Of a DNA stretch of 64,000 nucleotides, positions 48,493 to 56,055 are shown piece by piece. The notes under the pieces are model-generated. The model was given only the letters and a program-made list of their open reading frames with translations. It ran no database searches and was not told the DNA's origin. The stretch's first letter is position 1; each line of letters opens with the position of its first letter. This DNA comes from Bog-1340 sp964513515 (GTDB lineage Bacteria; Patescibacteriota; Minisyncoccia; Phycocordibacterales; GWA1-40-21): positions 95,599 to 159,598 of the forward strand of contig CAZEMP010000002.1 in NCBI GenBank assembly GCA_964513515.1. The letters run 5' to 3'. The position numbers and the translations under genes are program-made.

Positions 48493-48864
48493 ATGGACGA
48501 AGCACTTAAGTCGCTTCGTGAGTTGCGTGGCGCGTTTGCCGTCACCTCTGAAAAAGTTGAGGAGCTATTGAGGCTCTGTCAAAAATCAGGGGTGCCTTGT
48601 GTCACCGTCTATTCTCCAGCGAGATATGATGGATGGTACGAGATGCAACGCGCCTACGTGTTCACTAAGCGCAAAGATGCCCATGAGCACATTTGGTACT
48701 TCTCTCCTAATCGCGGTCTATCAGTAATTGGCCGAGATGGAAAGAATGCGGTGCCATTTGAGCAGTGGGATCCGGAAGCTGATTTGTTCACTGATCAATC
48801 GCTTAACGAGGGGGGAACTAACATGAACCCCGTCGAACGCGAACGGCTCAGTAAGAACAGTTAG
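48493..48864 (+). CDS. Cassette gene 5 of the hammerhead array
   Basis: 123 aa, RBS AAGGAGG. Soluble alpha/beta text (KSLRELRGAFAVTSEKVEEL, GWYEMQRAYVFTKRKDAHEH, WYFSPNRGLSVIGRDGKNAV). No family recognised. GC-rich. Followed by the second direct repeat and HHR-F. Confidence 0.65.
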   Translation: MDEALKSLRELRGAFAVTSEKVEELLRLCQKSGVPCVTVYSPARYDGWYEMQRAYVFTKRKDAHEHIWYFSPNRGLSVIGRDGKNAVPFEQWDPEADLFTDQSLNEGGTNMNPVERERLSKNS

Positions 48865-48902
48865 CATTCTGCGCTGTGAGCACCAGCTCTTTAGGATGCG
48901 CC

Positions 48903-49000
48903 TTGTGTGTTAGGCCTGTCGAAAGACAAATCTGAACACTCTTCACTGATCAAGGTAGAAGTTAACCTAGATCAAGGGGGATTTTATATCTCCCTCTGTC
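48903..49000 (+). repeat. Direct repeat copy 2 leading into HHR-F
   Basis: TTGTGTGTTAGGCCTGTCGA ... ATATCTCCCTCTGTC, matching 45362-45460 with one indel and a few substitutions. It marks the right edge of the array. Confidence 0.92.
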
Positions 49001-49044
49001 TCGAGACGAAGTCTCGACTGATGAGCTCAAAAGAGCGAAACAGA
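48995..49044 (+). ncRNA. Type III hammerhead ribozyme (HHR-F)
   Basis: TCTG/CAGA, triplet GTC ending 49000, stem I TCGAGAC/GTCTCGA, CTGATGA (49018-49024), stem II GCTC-AAAA-GAGC, GAAA (49037-49040). Stem I differs from HHR-C by compensatory change (GAC/GTC against GAT/ATC). Confidence 0.96.
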
Positions 49045-49086
49045 AAATATTATTTAAAACTATACAGTAATATAAAAGTTCTAATA

Positions 49087-49119
49087 AAATAAAACCCTCA
49101 TTTATGAGGGTTTTATTTT
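49087..49119. terminator. Terminator at the end of the array
   Basis: AAATAAAACCCTCA / TGAGGGTTTTATTTT, bidirectional, between HHR-F and the convergent sigma-like gene. Confidence 0.9.
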
Positions 49120-49121
49120 AT

Positions 49122-49778
49122 TTAATTATTACTATGTTTTGGTTTTTTTATTTCAATTAAACCCATACGTTCAGCTGATCTACGCAATTTCATCATAGCC
49201 GCTTCCTCGATATGCCTAATTCTTTCTGTGGAAAGTTTCATAATACCGGCAATCTCCTGAAGAGTCATTGGTTCCTTATCAGAATCTATACCAAACCTCA
49301 TTTTAATCACCGCTTGCTGTTGATCATTAAGTTTATTAATAGCTTGCCCCATTTCTTTCTTAAGAAATAATTTCTCAACATATGCAGCGGGGTTATCTTC
49401 TGTAGATGGTGCATCTGCATTTTTTTGTAGTTCTGTTGTAGAAGTAATATACCAATCAGGTTTCCCATCCGGACCCCAACGTTGTTCATTGTCTTCAAAT
49501 AAATCTTCTGGTAAAAGACCAAAAAACTTTGCAAGTTCAACAGCATATTTGTTCCAACCACCATCTTCTGTATATACAGGAATTTTCATATTGATAAGTT
49601 GTCCAATTATAGCTTGACTTTGAGGTATACCCATCTGTCTGCATAGTTCTGAGACCCTTTCTATTCCGGCCTTTCTCATTTGTTTAAGTATGTTTGGATT
49701 TTTACCAATTGATTTTGATTCAATATTTACTATATCATCTAAAATTACATCAGACGTATTATGTTCTATTCCTTTCAT
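49122..49778 (-). CDS. Sigma-70 region 4-like protein lacking region 2
   Basis: 218 aa. C-terminal half is a clear sigma region 4: INKLNDQQQAVIKMRFGIDS, TLQEIAGIMKLSTERIRHIE, EAAMMKLRRS. The N-terminal half carries a different HTH-like stretch (SELCRQMGIPQSQAIIGQL) and no region 2 for -10 binding. It may be a promoter-specificity partner or regulator rather than a full sigma factor. Convergent with the hammerhead array. Confidence 0.8.
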   Translation of the reverse strand: MKGIEHNTSDVILDDIVNIESKSIGKNPNILKQMRKAGIERVSELCRQMGIPQSQAIIGQLINMKIPVYTEDGGWNKYAVELAKFFGLLPEDLFEDNEQRWGPDGKPDWYITSTTELQKNADAPSTEDNPAAYVEKLFLKKEMGQAINKLNDQQQAVIKMRFGIDSDKEPMTLQEIAGIMKLSTERIRHIEEAAMMKLRRSAERMGLIEIKKPKHSNN

Positions 49779-49918
49779 GTTTTTAAATTAAATGTTAATA
49801 ATTTTCTTTAATAACAATTGTATCATAATTTTATCCTAGTAAAATACGAATGCCACGTGCCGGAATAGATAAGTGGTATTTAAAAATGTTTAATTTTTGT
49901 TCTGGAAACAAACCTTAA

Positions 49919-50013
49919 AGACGGACTAAGTGTGGCTAAGGAGTCGGGGTTTGCATAATTTTCAGCTGGTCCGAACGGATTCACCTGGGCGGGCAGAAAA
50001 TTATATGGGACCC
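49919..50013 (+). other. Stand-alone class 2 core, no tRNA attached
   Basis: AGACGGACTAAG ... AAGGAGTCGGGGTTTGCATA, long stem ATAATTTTC / GAAAATTAT with an extra internal hairpin (GGTCCGAACGGATTC ...), then TGGGACCC. Same pairing plan as the tRNA-linked class 2 cores. It sits in the upstream region of the sigma-like gene, behind the kinase gene. Confidence 0.65.
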
Positions 50014-50029
50014 AAGGGAAAAACTTCTA

Positions 50030-50686
50030 TTATTCAAACCCCAAAGTTGCTGGACTTCCACCCATTTTATTATTTATCAAACCTATAATTCGATCTAGTT
50101 CTTTAGAATCATTTAAATAATTAGATTTATCCATTGAAATTGTTAAAAAAGGTATTTTCTTCGTCTTTTCATTAGAAAAACTATCTGCCCATTCATTATA
50201 AAGACGATTTAAATCCAAAAGATATGTATCATCTATTTTTTGTTCAAACTTTCTTCCGCGCTTTTCTATCCTTTTCTTCAGGGTTGGTACTGAGTTTTTG
50301 AGATATATAATCAAATCTGGAGTTGGTAATAATTCAGAAATGGTTTGATAAAAACTTTGATATACATCCCAATCTCTTTTTTCTATATAACCTGTCTCAT
50401 ATAGGTTTCTTGCAAAGATTTCAGCATCCTCATAAATAGTCCTGTCTTGAATAAAGATTCCTTTTTCTTTTGACAAAGAGAGTTGGTCTTTAAGTCTTTG
50501 ACTTAGGAAAAACATTTGAGAATGAAAAGCATAACGTTTCATATCTTTATAAAAATCCGCCAGATAGGGATTTTCTGAGACTGGTTCAAAAATTGGTTTG
50601 GCCTGAAATTTTTCTGCCAAGACTTTTGTTAGTGTGGATTTGCCCGCACTAATATTACCAGCGATAGCTATGTAAACATTGCTCAT
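50030..50686 (-). CDS. Deoxynucleoside kinase
   Basis: 218 aa from the Met at 50686 (two upstream in-frame Mets at 50698 and 50710 are possible). P-loop IAGNISAGKSTLTKVLAEKF, EPVSENPYLADFY, DRTIYEDAEIFARNLYETGY (DRS-type motif), IYLKNSVPTLKKRIEKRGRK (LID). Salvage phosphorylation of deoxynucleosides by the dGK/dAK/TK2 family, expected in an organism with little nucleotide biosynthesis. Confidence 0.9.
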   Translation of the reverse strand: MSNVYIAIAGNISAGKSTLTKVLAEKFQAKPIFEPVSENPYLADFYKDMKRYAFHSQMFFLSQRLKDQLSLSKEKGIFIQDRTIYEDAEIFARNLYETGYIEKRDWDVYQSFYQTISELLPTPDLIIYLKNSVPTLKKRIEKRGRKFEQKIDDTYLLDLNRLYNEWADSFSNEKTKKIPFLTISMDKSNYLNDSKELDRIIGLINNKMGGSPATLGFE

Positions 50687-50793
50687 AAGTGGTGTCATTG
50701 TAACAAGCAAGAGTTTATTTTCAAAATTATGATAGATTAAGTAAAATTTGTTTTTTATTATTTTTAATGTAATATAAGTTTTGTTAGATAAAA

Positions 50794-50867
50794 GGGCGCT
50801 TAGCTCAGTTGGTTAGAGCATCTCATTTACACTGAGAGGGTCAGGGGTTCGAATCCCTTAGCGCCCA
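50794..50867 (+). tRNA. tRNA-Val(TAC)
   Basis: Acceptor GGGCGCT/AGCGCCC, D-arm TAGCTCAGTTGGTTAGA, anticodon loop TTTACAC (TAC), T-loop TTCGAAT, discriminator A, no CCA. Confidence 0.96.
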
Positions 50868-51047
50868 CAAAAATATCCGCATTAAGCGGATTTTTAGTTG
50901 GGTGACTAAGCAAGCAAACAATTTTGCTTGCGAAGGGATTCGAACGGCCGAGCGATGTTTTGCAAACTTGCAAAACCGCGAGCCGGTGCCCAGACAAAAG
51001 TGAGTGTCGACGAACTTTTAGTCGAGGGAGAAATTCCCTTAGCTCCG
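50868..51047 (+). other. tRNA tail unit behind tRNA-Val(TAC), class 1 core
   Basis: Hairpin AAAAATATCCGC / GCGGATTTTT; TTGGGTGACTAAG (acceptor-like, also present in the His unit); extra hairpin CAAGCAAA ... TTTGCTTG; AAGGGATTCGAAC (50933-50945), exact reverse complement of the T-arm; class 1 core CGGCCGA-stem-GAGCCGGTGCCCAGAC, AAAAGT/ACTTTT, AGTCGAGGG; then ATTCCCTTAGC, a shorter copy of the tRNA 3' part. Confidence 0.82.
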
Positions 51048-51098
51048 AATTAATTGAATGGCTCTTATTCATAAACTATGTTAAATTATTAAAAAATT

Positions 51099-51851
51099 AT
51101 GAAAATCCCCATTCTCTACGAAGATAAAGATGTTGTGGTTATAAACAAACCAGCTGGATTGATAGTTCATCCTGATAGTCGATCCATTTTAACCAAGACT
51201 AAGAAAACTAAAGAAAAAACTTTAGTTGATTGGATTTTAAAAAAGTATCCTAAAATAAAGAATGTAGGAGAGCCTATTATTTTAGATGATGGTACAAAAA
51301 TATTAAGGCCAGGAATAGTACATAGAACAGACAGGGATACAACGGGTGTTCTTATAATAGCTAAGAATCAAAAAACTTTTGAATTTTTAAAAGGACAGTT
51401 CAAAGCTAGAAAAGTTCGAAAAGTTTACCAAGCTTTTGTTTACGGTAGGCTGAAAGAGGAAAGAGGAATGATTGATAGGCCAATAGGCAGAAGCTCGACA
51501 GATTTTCGTAAGTGGTCTTCTCAAAGAGGAACGCGTGGTGAAATGCGTGAGGCCGTAACATACTTTAGAGTATTAAAAGTTAAAAATGATATTACTTTTT
51601 TGGAGGCAATTCCAAAGACCGGAAGAACTCATCAGATACGTGTTCATTTTGGAGCTATAAATCATCCTTTGATTTATGACAAACTTTATGCAACACCATA
51701 TTTATTGAATAAAAAAGAGCAACTCGGTTTTAAAAGAACCGCGCTCCACGCCAGAGAATTAGAGATAAAGATACCTTCAGGAAAATTATTAACTGTCGTC
51801 GCTCCTTATCCAGAAGATTTTGAAATGGCGATAAAGAAAATTCAAAAATAA
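51099..51851 (+). CDS. RluA-family pseudouridine synthase
   Basis: 250 aa, no S4 domain visible. IPILYEDKDVVVINKPAGLI, GIVHRTDRDTTGVLIIAKN (catalytic Asp-78; family text is HRLDRDTSG, here L to T), KVYQAFVYG, IPKTGRTHQIRVHF, HPLIYDKLY, and RTALHARELEI. Isomerises uridines in 23S rRNA or tRNA; which site is open. Confidence 0.92.
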   Translation: MKIPILYEDKDVVVINKPAGLIVHPDSRSILTKTKKTKEKTLVDWILKKYPKIKNVGEPIILDDGTKILRPGIVHRTDRDTTGVLIIAKNQKTFEFLKGQFKARKVRKVYQAFVYGRLKEERGMIDRPIGRSSTDFRKWSSQRGTRGEMREAVTYFRVLKVKNDITFLEAIPKTGRTHQIRVHFGAINHPLIYDKLYATPYLLNKKEQLGFKRTALHARELEIKIPSGKLLTVVAPYPEDFEMAIKKIQK

Positions 51852-52004
51852 AGATAAACATACGAATATACGAATTATGCGAATATTACGAATGGCTACG
51901 AATAATTAAATCAAAATTAAAAAATAAAAGAGGAAAATGCTTGAAATTTATTGAATATTGTTTTTATTGCAAAAAAGATGTTGTTGTGTTAAATTAACCT
52001 AACT

Positions 52005-52415
52005 ATGGAATTGAAAAATATCAAAATATCACCAGTAGATATGGAAGCAAGAAAGAAGATCGATATGAGATCTGGAGATACTGTTCGTGTATGGCAGAAA
52101 ATCAAAGAAGGTGACAAGACCAGAACACAGGCTTTTGAGGGAATGATACTTGCAATAAAACATGGTAAAGAAAATGGCGGTACTTTCACTGTAAGAAGAG
52201 TCATAGACGAAGTAGGAGTTGAAAGAATATTTCCTCTATACTCACCAGTTATAGATTCAATAGAAGTATTGAAGAGAGCAAAAGTTAGAAGATCAAAGCT
52301 CTATTATATAAGAGATAAGGCAACTAAAGAACTAAAGAGACATTTGAAGAGTGAACTTCTAGGAGCAAGAAAGGAAAGTAATACAGATACTAGAAAAGCA
52401 GAAGTAAAGGAATAA
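52005..52415 (+). CDS. rplS: Ribosomal protein L19
   Basis: 136 aa; SGDTVRVWQKIKEGDKTRTQ, AFEGMILAIKHGKENGGTFT, GVERIFPLYSPVIDSIEVLK, RAKVRRSKLYYIR. Intersubunit bridge protein. Extra charged C-terminal tail of about 20 residues. Confidence 0.97.
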   Translation: MELKNIKISPVDMEARKKIDMRSGDTVRVWQKIKEGDKTRTQAFEGMILAIKHGKENGGTFTVRRVIDEVGVERIFPLYSPVIDSIEVLKRAKVRRSKLYYIRDKATKELKRHLKSELLGARKESNTDTRKAEVKE

Positions 52416-52420
52416 AGTTT

Positions 52421-52455
52421 AATCAAAGAATCCGCTATAAGCGGATTTTTTGATT
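52421..52455 (+). terminator. Terminator of rplS
   Basis: AATCAAAGAATCCGC / GCGGATTTTTTGATT, loop of about 4-5 bases. Confidence 0.9.
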
Positions 52456-52503
52456 GAAAATAGCCGCAATGTCTAGTAGTATATGTCCGGAATCAAGATA
52501 TAT

Positions 52504-52587
52504 GCTCGGGTGGCGAAACTGGTAGACGCACTACCTTGAGGTGGTAGCGGCCGCAAGGCTATGGAAGTTCGAGTCTTCTCCCGAGCA
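52504..52587 (+). tRNA. tRNA-Leu(GAG)
   Basis: Class II tRNA: acceptor GCTCGGG/CCCGAGC, D-arm TGGCGAAACTGGTAGACGCA, anticodon loop CTTGAGG (GAG), variable arm GCGGCCGCAAGGCTAT, T-loop TTCGAGT, discriminator A, no CCA. Confidence 0.94.
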
Positions 52588-52724
52588 CAAAGTATAAATA
52601 ATTGAAAACCACCATCTTTCCCAAGGTGGTTTTCTTTTATACTTTGTGAGACGGACTGAGCAAGGCGAGGGAGTCGGGGGTGGCGACTTTGCTTTGAGTT
52701 CACGAAAAGCAAAAGTTGTGACCC
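52588..52724 (+). other. tRNA tail unit behind tRNA-Leu(GAG), class 2 core
   Basis: Hairpin CACAAAGTATAAA ... AACCACC/GGTGGTT ... TTTATACTTTGTG, then class 2 core (52649-52724): AGACGGACTGAG, GAGGGAGTCGGGGGTGGC, stem CGACTTTGC/GCAAAAGTTG, TGTGACCC. Nearly the same design as behind tRNA-Arg(TCT) and the second Lys hairpin. No direct tRNA-end copy. Confidence 0.78.
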
Positions 52725-52793
52725 AATTAAAAAACCTAATTTTAAATTGACCCCAAGCTTCTCCTTGTTTATTTTATAATATATAATCACTCC

Positions 52794-53318
52794 ATGTTAT
52801 ATACAAGAAAGGGTGATAATGGAAAAACGGGAACATTTGGCTGTAATCAAAAGATTTCAAAAAGTTCAAATATTACAGAGGCTTTGGGTACTTTAGATGA
52901 AATAAACTCATTTTTAGGTATTTGTAAGTCTAATGTTTCTGATACAAAAACTAAAGATCTAATCCATCGAGTTCAAAATAATCTTTTTATTATTCAAGCA
53001 CAAGTTGCTGGAGCGGATAAAAAAATACAAGATGGAGAGGTGAAATATATTGAAGAAGTGATTGGAGATATTGAAAAACAATTACCACCCATAAAATCTT
53101 TTCTTATTTCTGGTGCCAATGATATTTCTGCGAGTTTTGATTTTTCACGCACACTAGCACGCAGAGCAGAAAGAAGAGTTGTTGCTGTACATGAAGAAAA
53201 TATAGTAAAGATTGATCCAGAGACTCTCGTTTTTCTAAATCGACTTTCAAGTCTTTTATATGCACTTGCTAGATACGAAGCTATAGAAAGTGGATTTGAA
53301 ATTGCTCCAAAATACTAG
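52794..53318 (+). CDS. Cob(I)alamin adenosyltransferase (PduO type)
   Basis: 174 aa. LYTRKGDNGKTGTFG (N-terminal ATP site), EALGTLDEINSFLGICKS, LFIIQAQVAG, FDFSRTLARRAERRVVAV and LFLNRLSSLLYALARYEA-type end (VFLNRLSSLLYALARYEA). Converts cobalamin to adenosylcobalamin. No B12-dependent enzyme lies in this window; its presence in a minimal genome suggests salvage of cobamides. Confidence 0.93.
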   Translation: MLYTRKGDNGKTGTFGCNQKISKSSNITEALGTLDEINSFLGICKSNVSDTKTKDLIHRVQNNLFIIQAQVAGADKKIQDGEVKYIEEVIGDIEKQLPPIKSFLISGANDISASFDFSRTLARRAERRVVAVHEENIVKIDPETLVFLNRLSSLLYALARYEAIESGFEIAPKY

Positions 53319-53360
53319 TTTTTATCGTTAAAATCTGCTATAAATAGCGAGTTAGTTTAT

Positions 53361-53433
53361 GGTGATTATGGTGTAGCGGTAGCACGGACCCCTGTGGAGG
53401 GTTAAGTTCGGGTTCAACTCCCGATAGTCACCC
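53361..53433 (+). tRNA. tRNA-His(GTG)
   Basis: Acceptor of 8 pairs GGTGATTA/TAGTCACC including the extra G-1 typical of tRNA-His, anticodon loop CTGTGGA (GTG), T-loop TTCAACT. The end reads CACCCA, so only part of a CCA could be encoded. Confidence 0.94.
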
Positions 53434-53603
53434 AATTATAAAAGCGGCTTTATGCCGTCTTTTTTAATTGGGTGACTAAGCGAGTGCTAGTAAGCACTCG
53501 CGCTCGGGAGTTGAAGACCTTGAGTATATCGCACGGAGCAGAGCGAGTACGATACGAAAGGTGTACAGTTCCTGTAAGGAAAAACATTCCCGATAGTCAC
53601 CCA
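53434..53603 (+). other. tRNA tail unit behind tRNA-His(GTG), class 3 core
   Basis: Hairpin CCCAATTA..GCGGC / GCCG..TTTTTTAATTGGG whose arm includes the tRNA acceptor end; GGGTGACT (inverted acceptor); extra hairpin GCGAGTGC/GCACTCGC; CGGGAGTTGAA (53505-53515), inverted T-arm; class 3 core GACCTTGAG-stem-GAAAGGTGTACAGTTCC TGTAAGGAAAA; then TCCCGATAGTCACCCA (53588-53603), an exact 16-base copy of the tRNA 3' end (53419-53434). Confidence 0.83.
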
Positions 53604-53814
53604 AAAATAAGGAGCCGGATACGAAAGTATTCGGCGACTTTATTTTTTAAGTTACTATCAACAACCAAAGAAATTGTTTTTAATTTTTATTATTGTTATA
53701 ATTTTGCCAATGTTACCAATTAGAGTCATTTGGTAAATAATTTGAAAAAGTGATTATCAGTATTACTTTTTTATTTTAATCTTTTATTAAGTTATTAATT
53801 TAAATATTATATAC

Positions 53815-55995
53815 ATGAATAATATTAGGAAGTTGGTTCTAAGCACATCCGTTGCTTTTGTCTTTTTATTAGTGGGAACATCATTTGCAAGTGCCCAGGT
53901 TAATTTTACAGCATTGAATTCTGCAGGAAAAATGGCAAAGTTCGTAGATGGTGCTAATGCTACAAATTTTTCCAACATTTCTTTATATGGTACAGCTTGG
54001 ATTGATATGGTAGAGGATGATGCGGGGAATCTTTTTGCTTTGCATGAGAATGGAAGGATAGTTAAGATAAGTCCAAGCGGTACAGCCAATGTTTTTGCAA
54101 CAGCAAGAACTTTATCTACCAATAATATGTGGTACGGCCTTACTATTAGCAAAACGGGTGATTTATATGCTTTAAACTCAGATGCCATAATTGCTAAGGT
54201 TACTCCTGCAGGCGCTGTATCTTTATTTGCTTCAAATCTTAAGTCAATAGAGGCAACTGAATGGTTTGCTATCACGATAGATGATTTAGGAAATCTATAC
54301 GCACTTAATAACCTTTCTGGTAAAGTTGTAAAGATCAATTCTTCTGGTTCTGCGACTCTATTTTCTAACGTTACTCCTGTCAAAAGCAATTCTGAATGGA
54401 GAGATATTGTTATAGATAACTCAGGTAACCTATACATATCAAACCAGATAGGATATATAGCTAAAGTGACGTCAAATGGGACAGCAAACCTTTTTAGTTC
54501 GGCATTAAATAATGTTAATTCAGGTGGTGGTTGGTGGAAGATGACGATTGATGGAAATGGAAATATTTATGCATTGAATTACGTGGGTGAAGTGGGTAAG
54601 GTGACACAAGACGGAAGCGCTACGTTGTTAAATAGTACATTAAAATCAATTTATAGCAGCAGTTGGATGGCTGGTTTAACGACTCCGAAGGTTAAGGCTG
54701 ATTCAAATCCGCCAACAACAAGCTTAGCTGTTTCTGATACAGATAATGATACCGTCCTAGATTCATCCACGGTAAATTTGACCGCGACAGATGATGACAG
54801 TGGAGTAAAAAGCATAACGACATCTTTAAACGGTGCTGCAGATGTCGTTACAAATGGCAGTGATGCTATTGTAGCATTAATAAATGGAGCAAATTCTTTA
54901 CAATATTTTGCTACTGATAATTCAGGAAATAACGAGATAAGACAATCTAGCAATTATGTTTATCCAGACAATTGTCCAAGTCTAGCAAATTCTGATCAAT
55001 TGGATACAGACGGAGATCTATTTGGTAATGCTTGCGATTCAAATGATGACAATGACGGTATAGAAGATGTTGTTGATACAAATCCGCTTGTAGTATCTTC
55101 TGATTTTAGTGATGGATCTACTTATGGAACTATCAGTGCTAGTGGTGGCTGGACAGTTTCAGTTTCTGATCTTCCAAGTCCAGCTGGAGTGAGAGTAAGT
55201 GTCACAGGATCGGGAACAATAGCAAAGTTTATTACCTGTAACAATAATGTAGAAACTCAATTAGATGCAAATGGTGAGACTGCTGACATAACATGTGGAA
55301 GCACAGATGTTACCGCAGTAATAACAAACCAAACAATTACAGTTCGTGAGACCTCTGCGACCACAGGTAAGACAATAAGAGTACGTTTGAGTGCTGGTCA
55401 GTCTGTGAGAATGGGTAGTTATGTTTATGCAGGAGAAAATAATACTGAACCAATTGATGTGGAGGTTATAGATGAGAACGATGTAGTTATTGGTAGCGGC
55501 GCTTTGACTTCAGGTCAAAACATCGATATTAATCTTGAAGGCCCAAATGATACTGTTGTAATTGAAAACATTGGTTCAGATCCTGTTTCATTTACTATGG
55601 ATGGTGCAACACTCGATTTGGTTCCTGGAGAAAGAGTAATTGATTATTGTCCAAACTCAGAAGTTGAACAAGCACCATTAGAAAATCGTTTTGCTTGGCT
55701 TGGAGGTGCAAACTTTGTGACAAAAGATCCAAAGACCAAACAGTTGGTTGAAAGTAATTACACAATGAACAAAACTAATGGTTGTACTTGTGCCCAGATA
55801 CTAGAAGGTACTTCTGGTAAGGAAAAAGGACAAGTAGTCAGTGGTTGTACAAAAGAAACACTCGATACATATATTAAGAACAATTCAATAGCAAAAGGAG
55901 GATCATTATTGGCTGCAGTCGGATCAATCTTTAGTGCTCTTGGTAATGTTATAGTAGGTTTGGCTTCTGTACTCGCATCATTCCTCTTTAGATAG
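53815..55995 (+). CDS. Secreted surface protein with propeller-like repeats, thrombospondin-3-type repeat and C-terminal anchor
   Basis: 726 aa. Signal peptide (to ...SFASAQ, about 28). Residues about 30-295: six to seven repeats of roughly 44 aa with GNLYALN and KVTPAG/KINSSG..TLFSN, a beta-propeller of NHL/tectonin kind. Ig-like part (about 300-380), then calcium-type repeat DTDGDLFGNACDSNDDNDGI, further beta domains, Cys-containing segment (NGCTCAQILEG) and a C-terminal hydrophobic helix. Probably displayed on the cell surface, perhaps in host contact. Confidence 0.85.
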   Translation: MNNIRKLVLSTSVAFVFLLVGTSFASAQVNFTALNSAGKMAKFVDGANATNFSNISLYGTAWIDMVEDDAGNLFALHENGRIVKISPSGTANVFATARTLSTNNMWYGLTISKTGDLYALNSDAIIAKVTPAGAVSLFASNLKSIEATEWFAITIDDLGNLYALNNLSGKVVKINSSGSATLFSNVTPVKSNSEWRDIVIDNSGNLYISNQIGYIAKVTSNGTANLFSSALNNVNSGGGWWKMTIDGNGNIYALNYVGEVGKVTQDGSATLLNSTLKSIYSSSWMAGLTTPKVKADSNPPTTSLAVSDTDNDTVLDSSTVNLTATDDDSGVKSITTSLNGAADVVTNGSDAIVALINGANSLQYFATDNSGNNEIRQSSNYVYPDNCPSLANSDQLDTDGDLFGNACDSNDDNDGIEDVVDTNPLVVSSDFSDGSTYGTISASGGWTVSVSDLPSPAGVRVSVTGSGTIAKFITCNNNVETQLDANGETADITCGSTDVTAVITNQTITVRETSATTGKTIRVRLSAGQSVRMGSYVYAGENNTEPIDVEVIDENDVVIGSGALTSGQNIDINLEGPNDTVVIENIGSDPVSFTMDGATLDLVPGERVIDYCPNSEVEQAPLENRFAWLGGANFVTKDPKTKQLVESNYTMNKTNGCTCAQILEGTSGKEKGQVVSGCTKETLDTYIKNNSIAKGGSLLAAVGSIFSALGNVIVGLASVLASFLFR

Positions 55996-56002
55996 GTTTG
56001 AT

Positions 56003-56048
56003 AAAACAAAAAACCATCTCGCAAGTCTGCGAGATGGTTTTTTGTTTT
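56003..56048. terminator. Bidirectional terminator
   Basis: AAAACAAAAAACCATCTCGC / GCGAGATGGTTTTTTGTTTT between the surface protein and the convergent methyltransferase. Confidence 0.93.
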
Positions 56049-56055
56049 ATTATTT

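Noticed and set aside
45362..49000. Classical integron cassette array (RYYYAAC / GTTRRRY words near cassette ends)
   Set aside because: Only a few matching words, not placed at both ends of every cassette; no attC-like long imperfect palindrome between them and no IntI-type integrase. Kept as a test in the findings, not as a call.
53472..53723. Open frames running through the tRNA-associated elements (53.5, 37.5, 50.9, 42.5 kb)
   Set aside because: They translate tRNA copies and hairpins (for example TRARELKTLSISHGAERVRY) with no RBS and no homologous text between copies.
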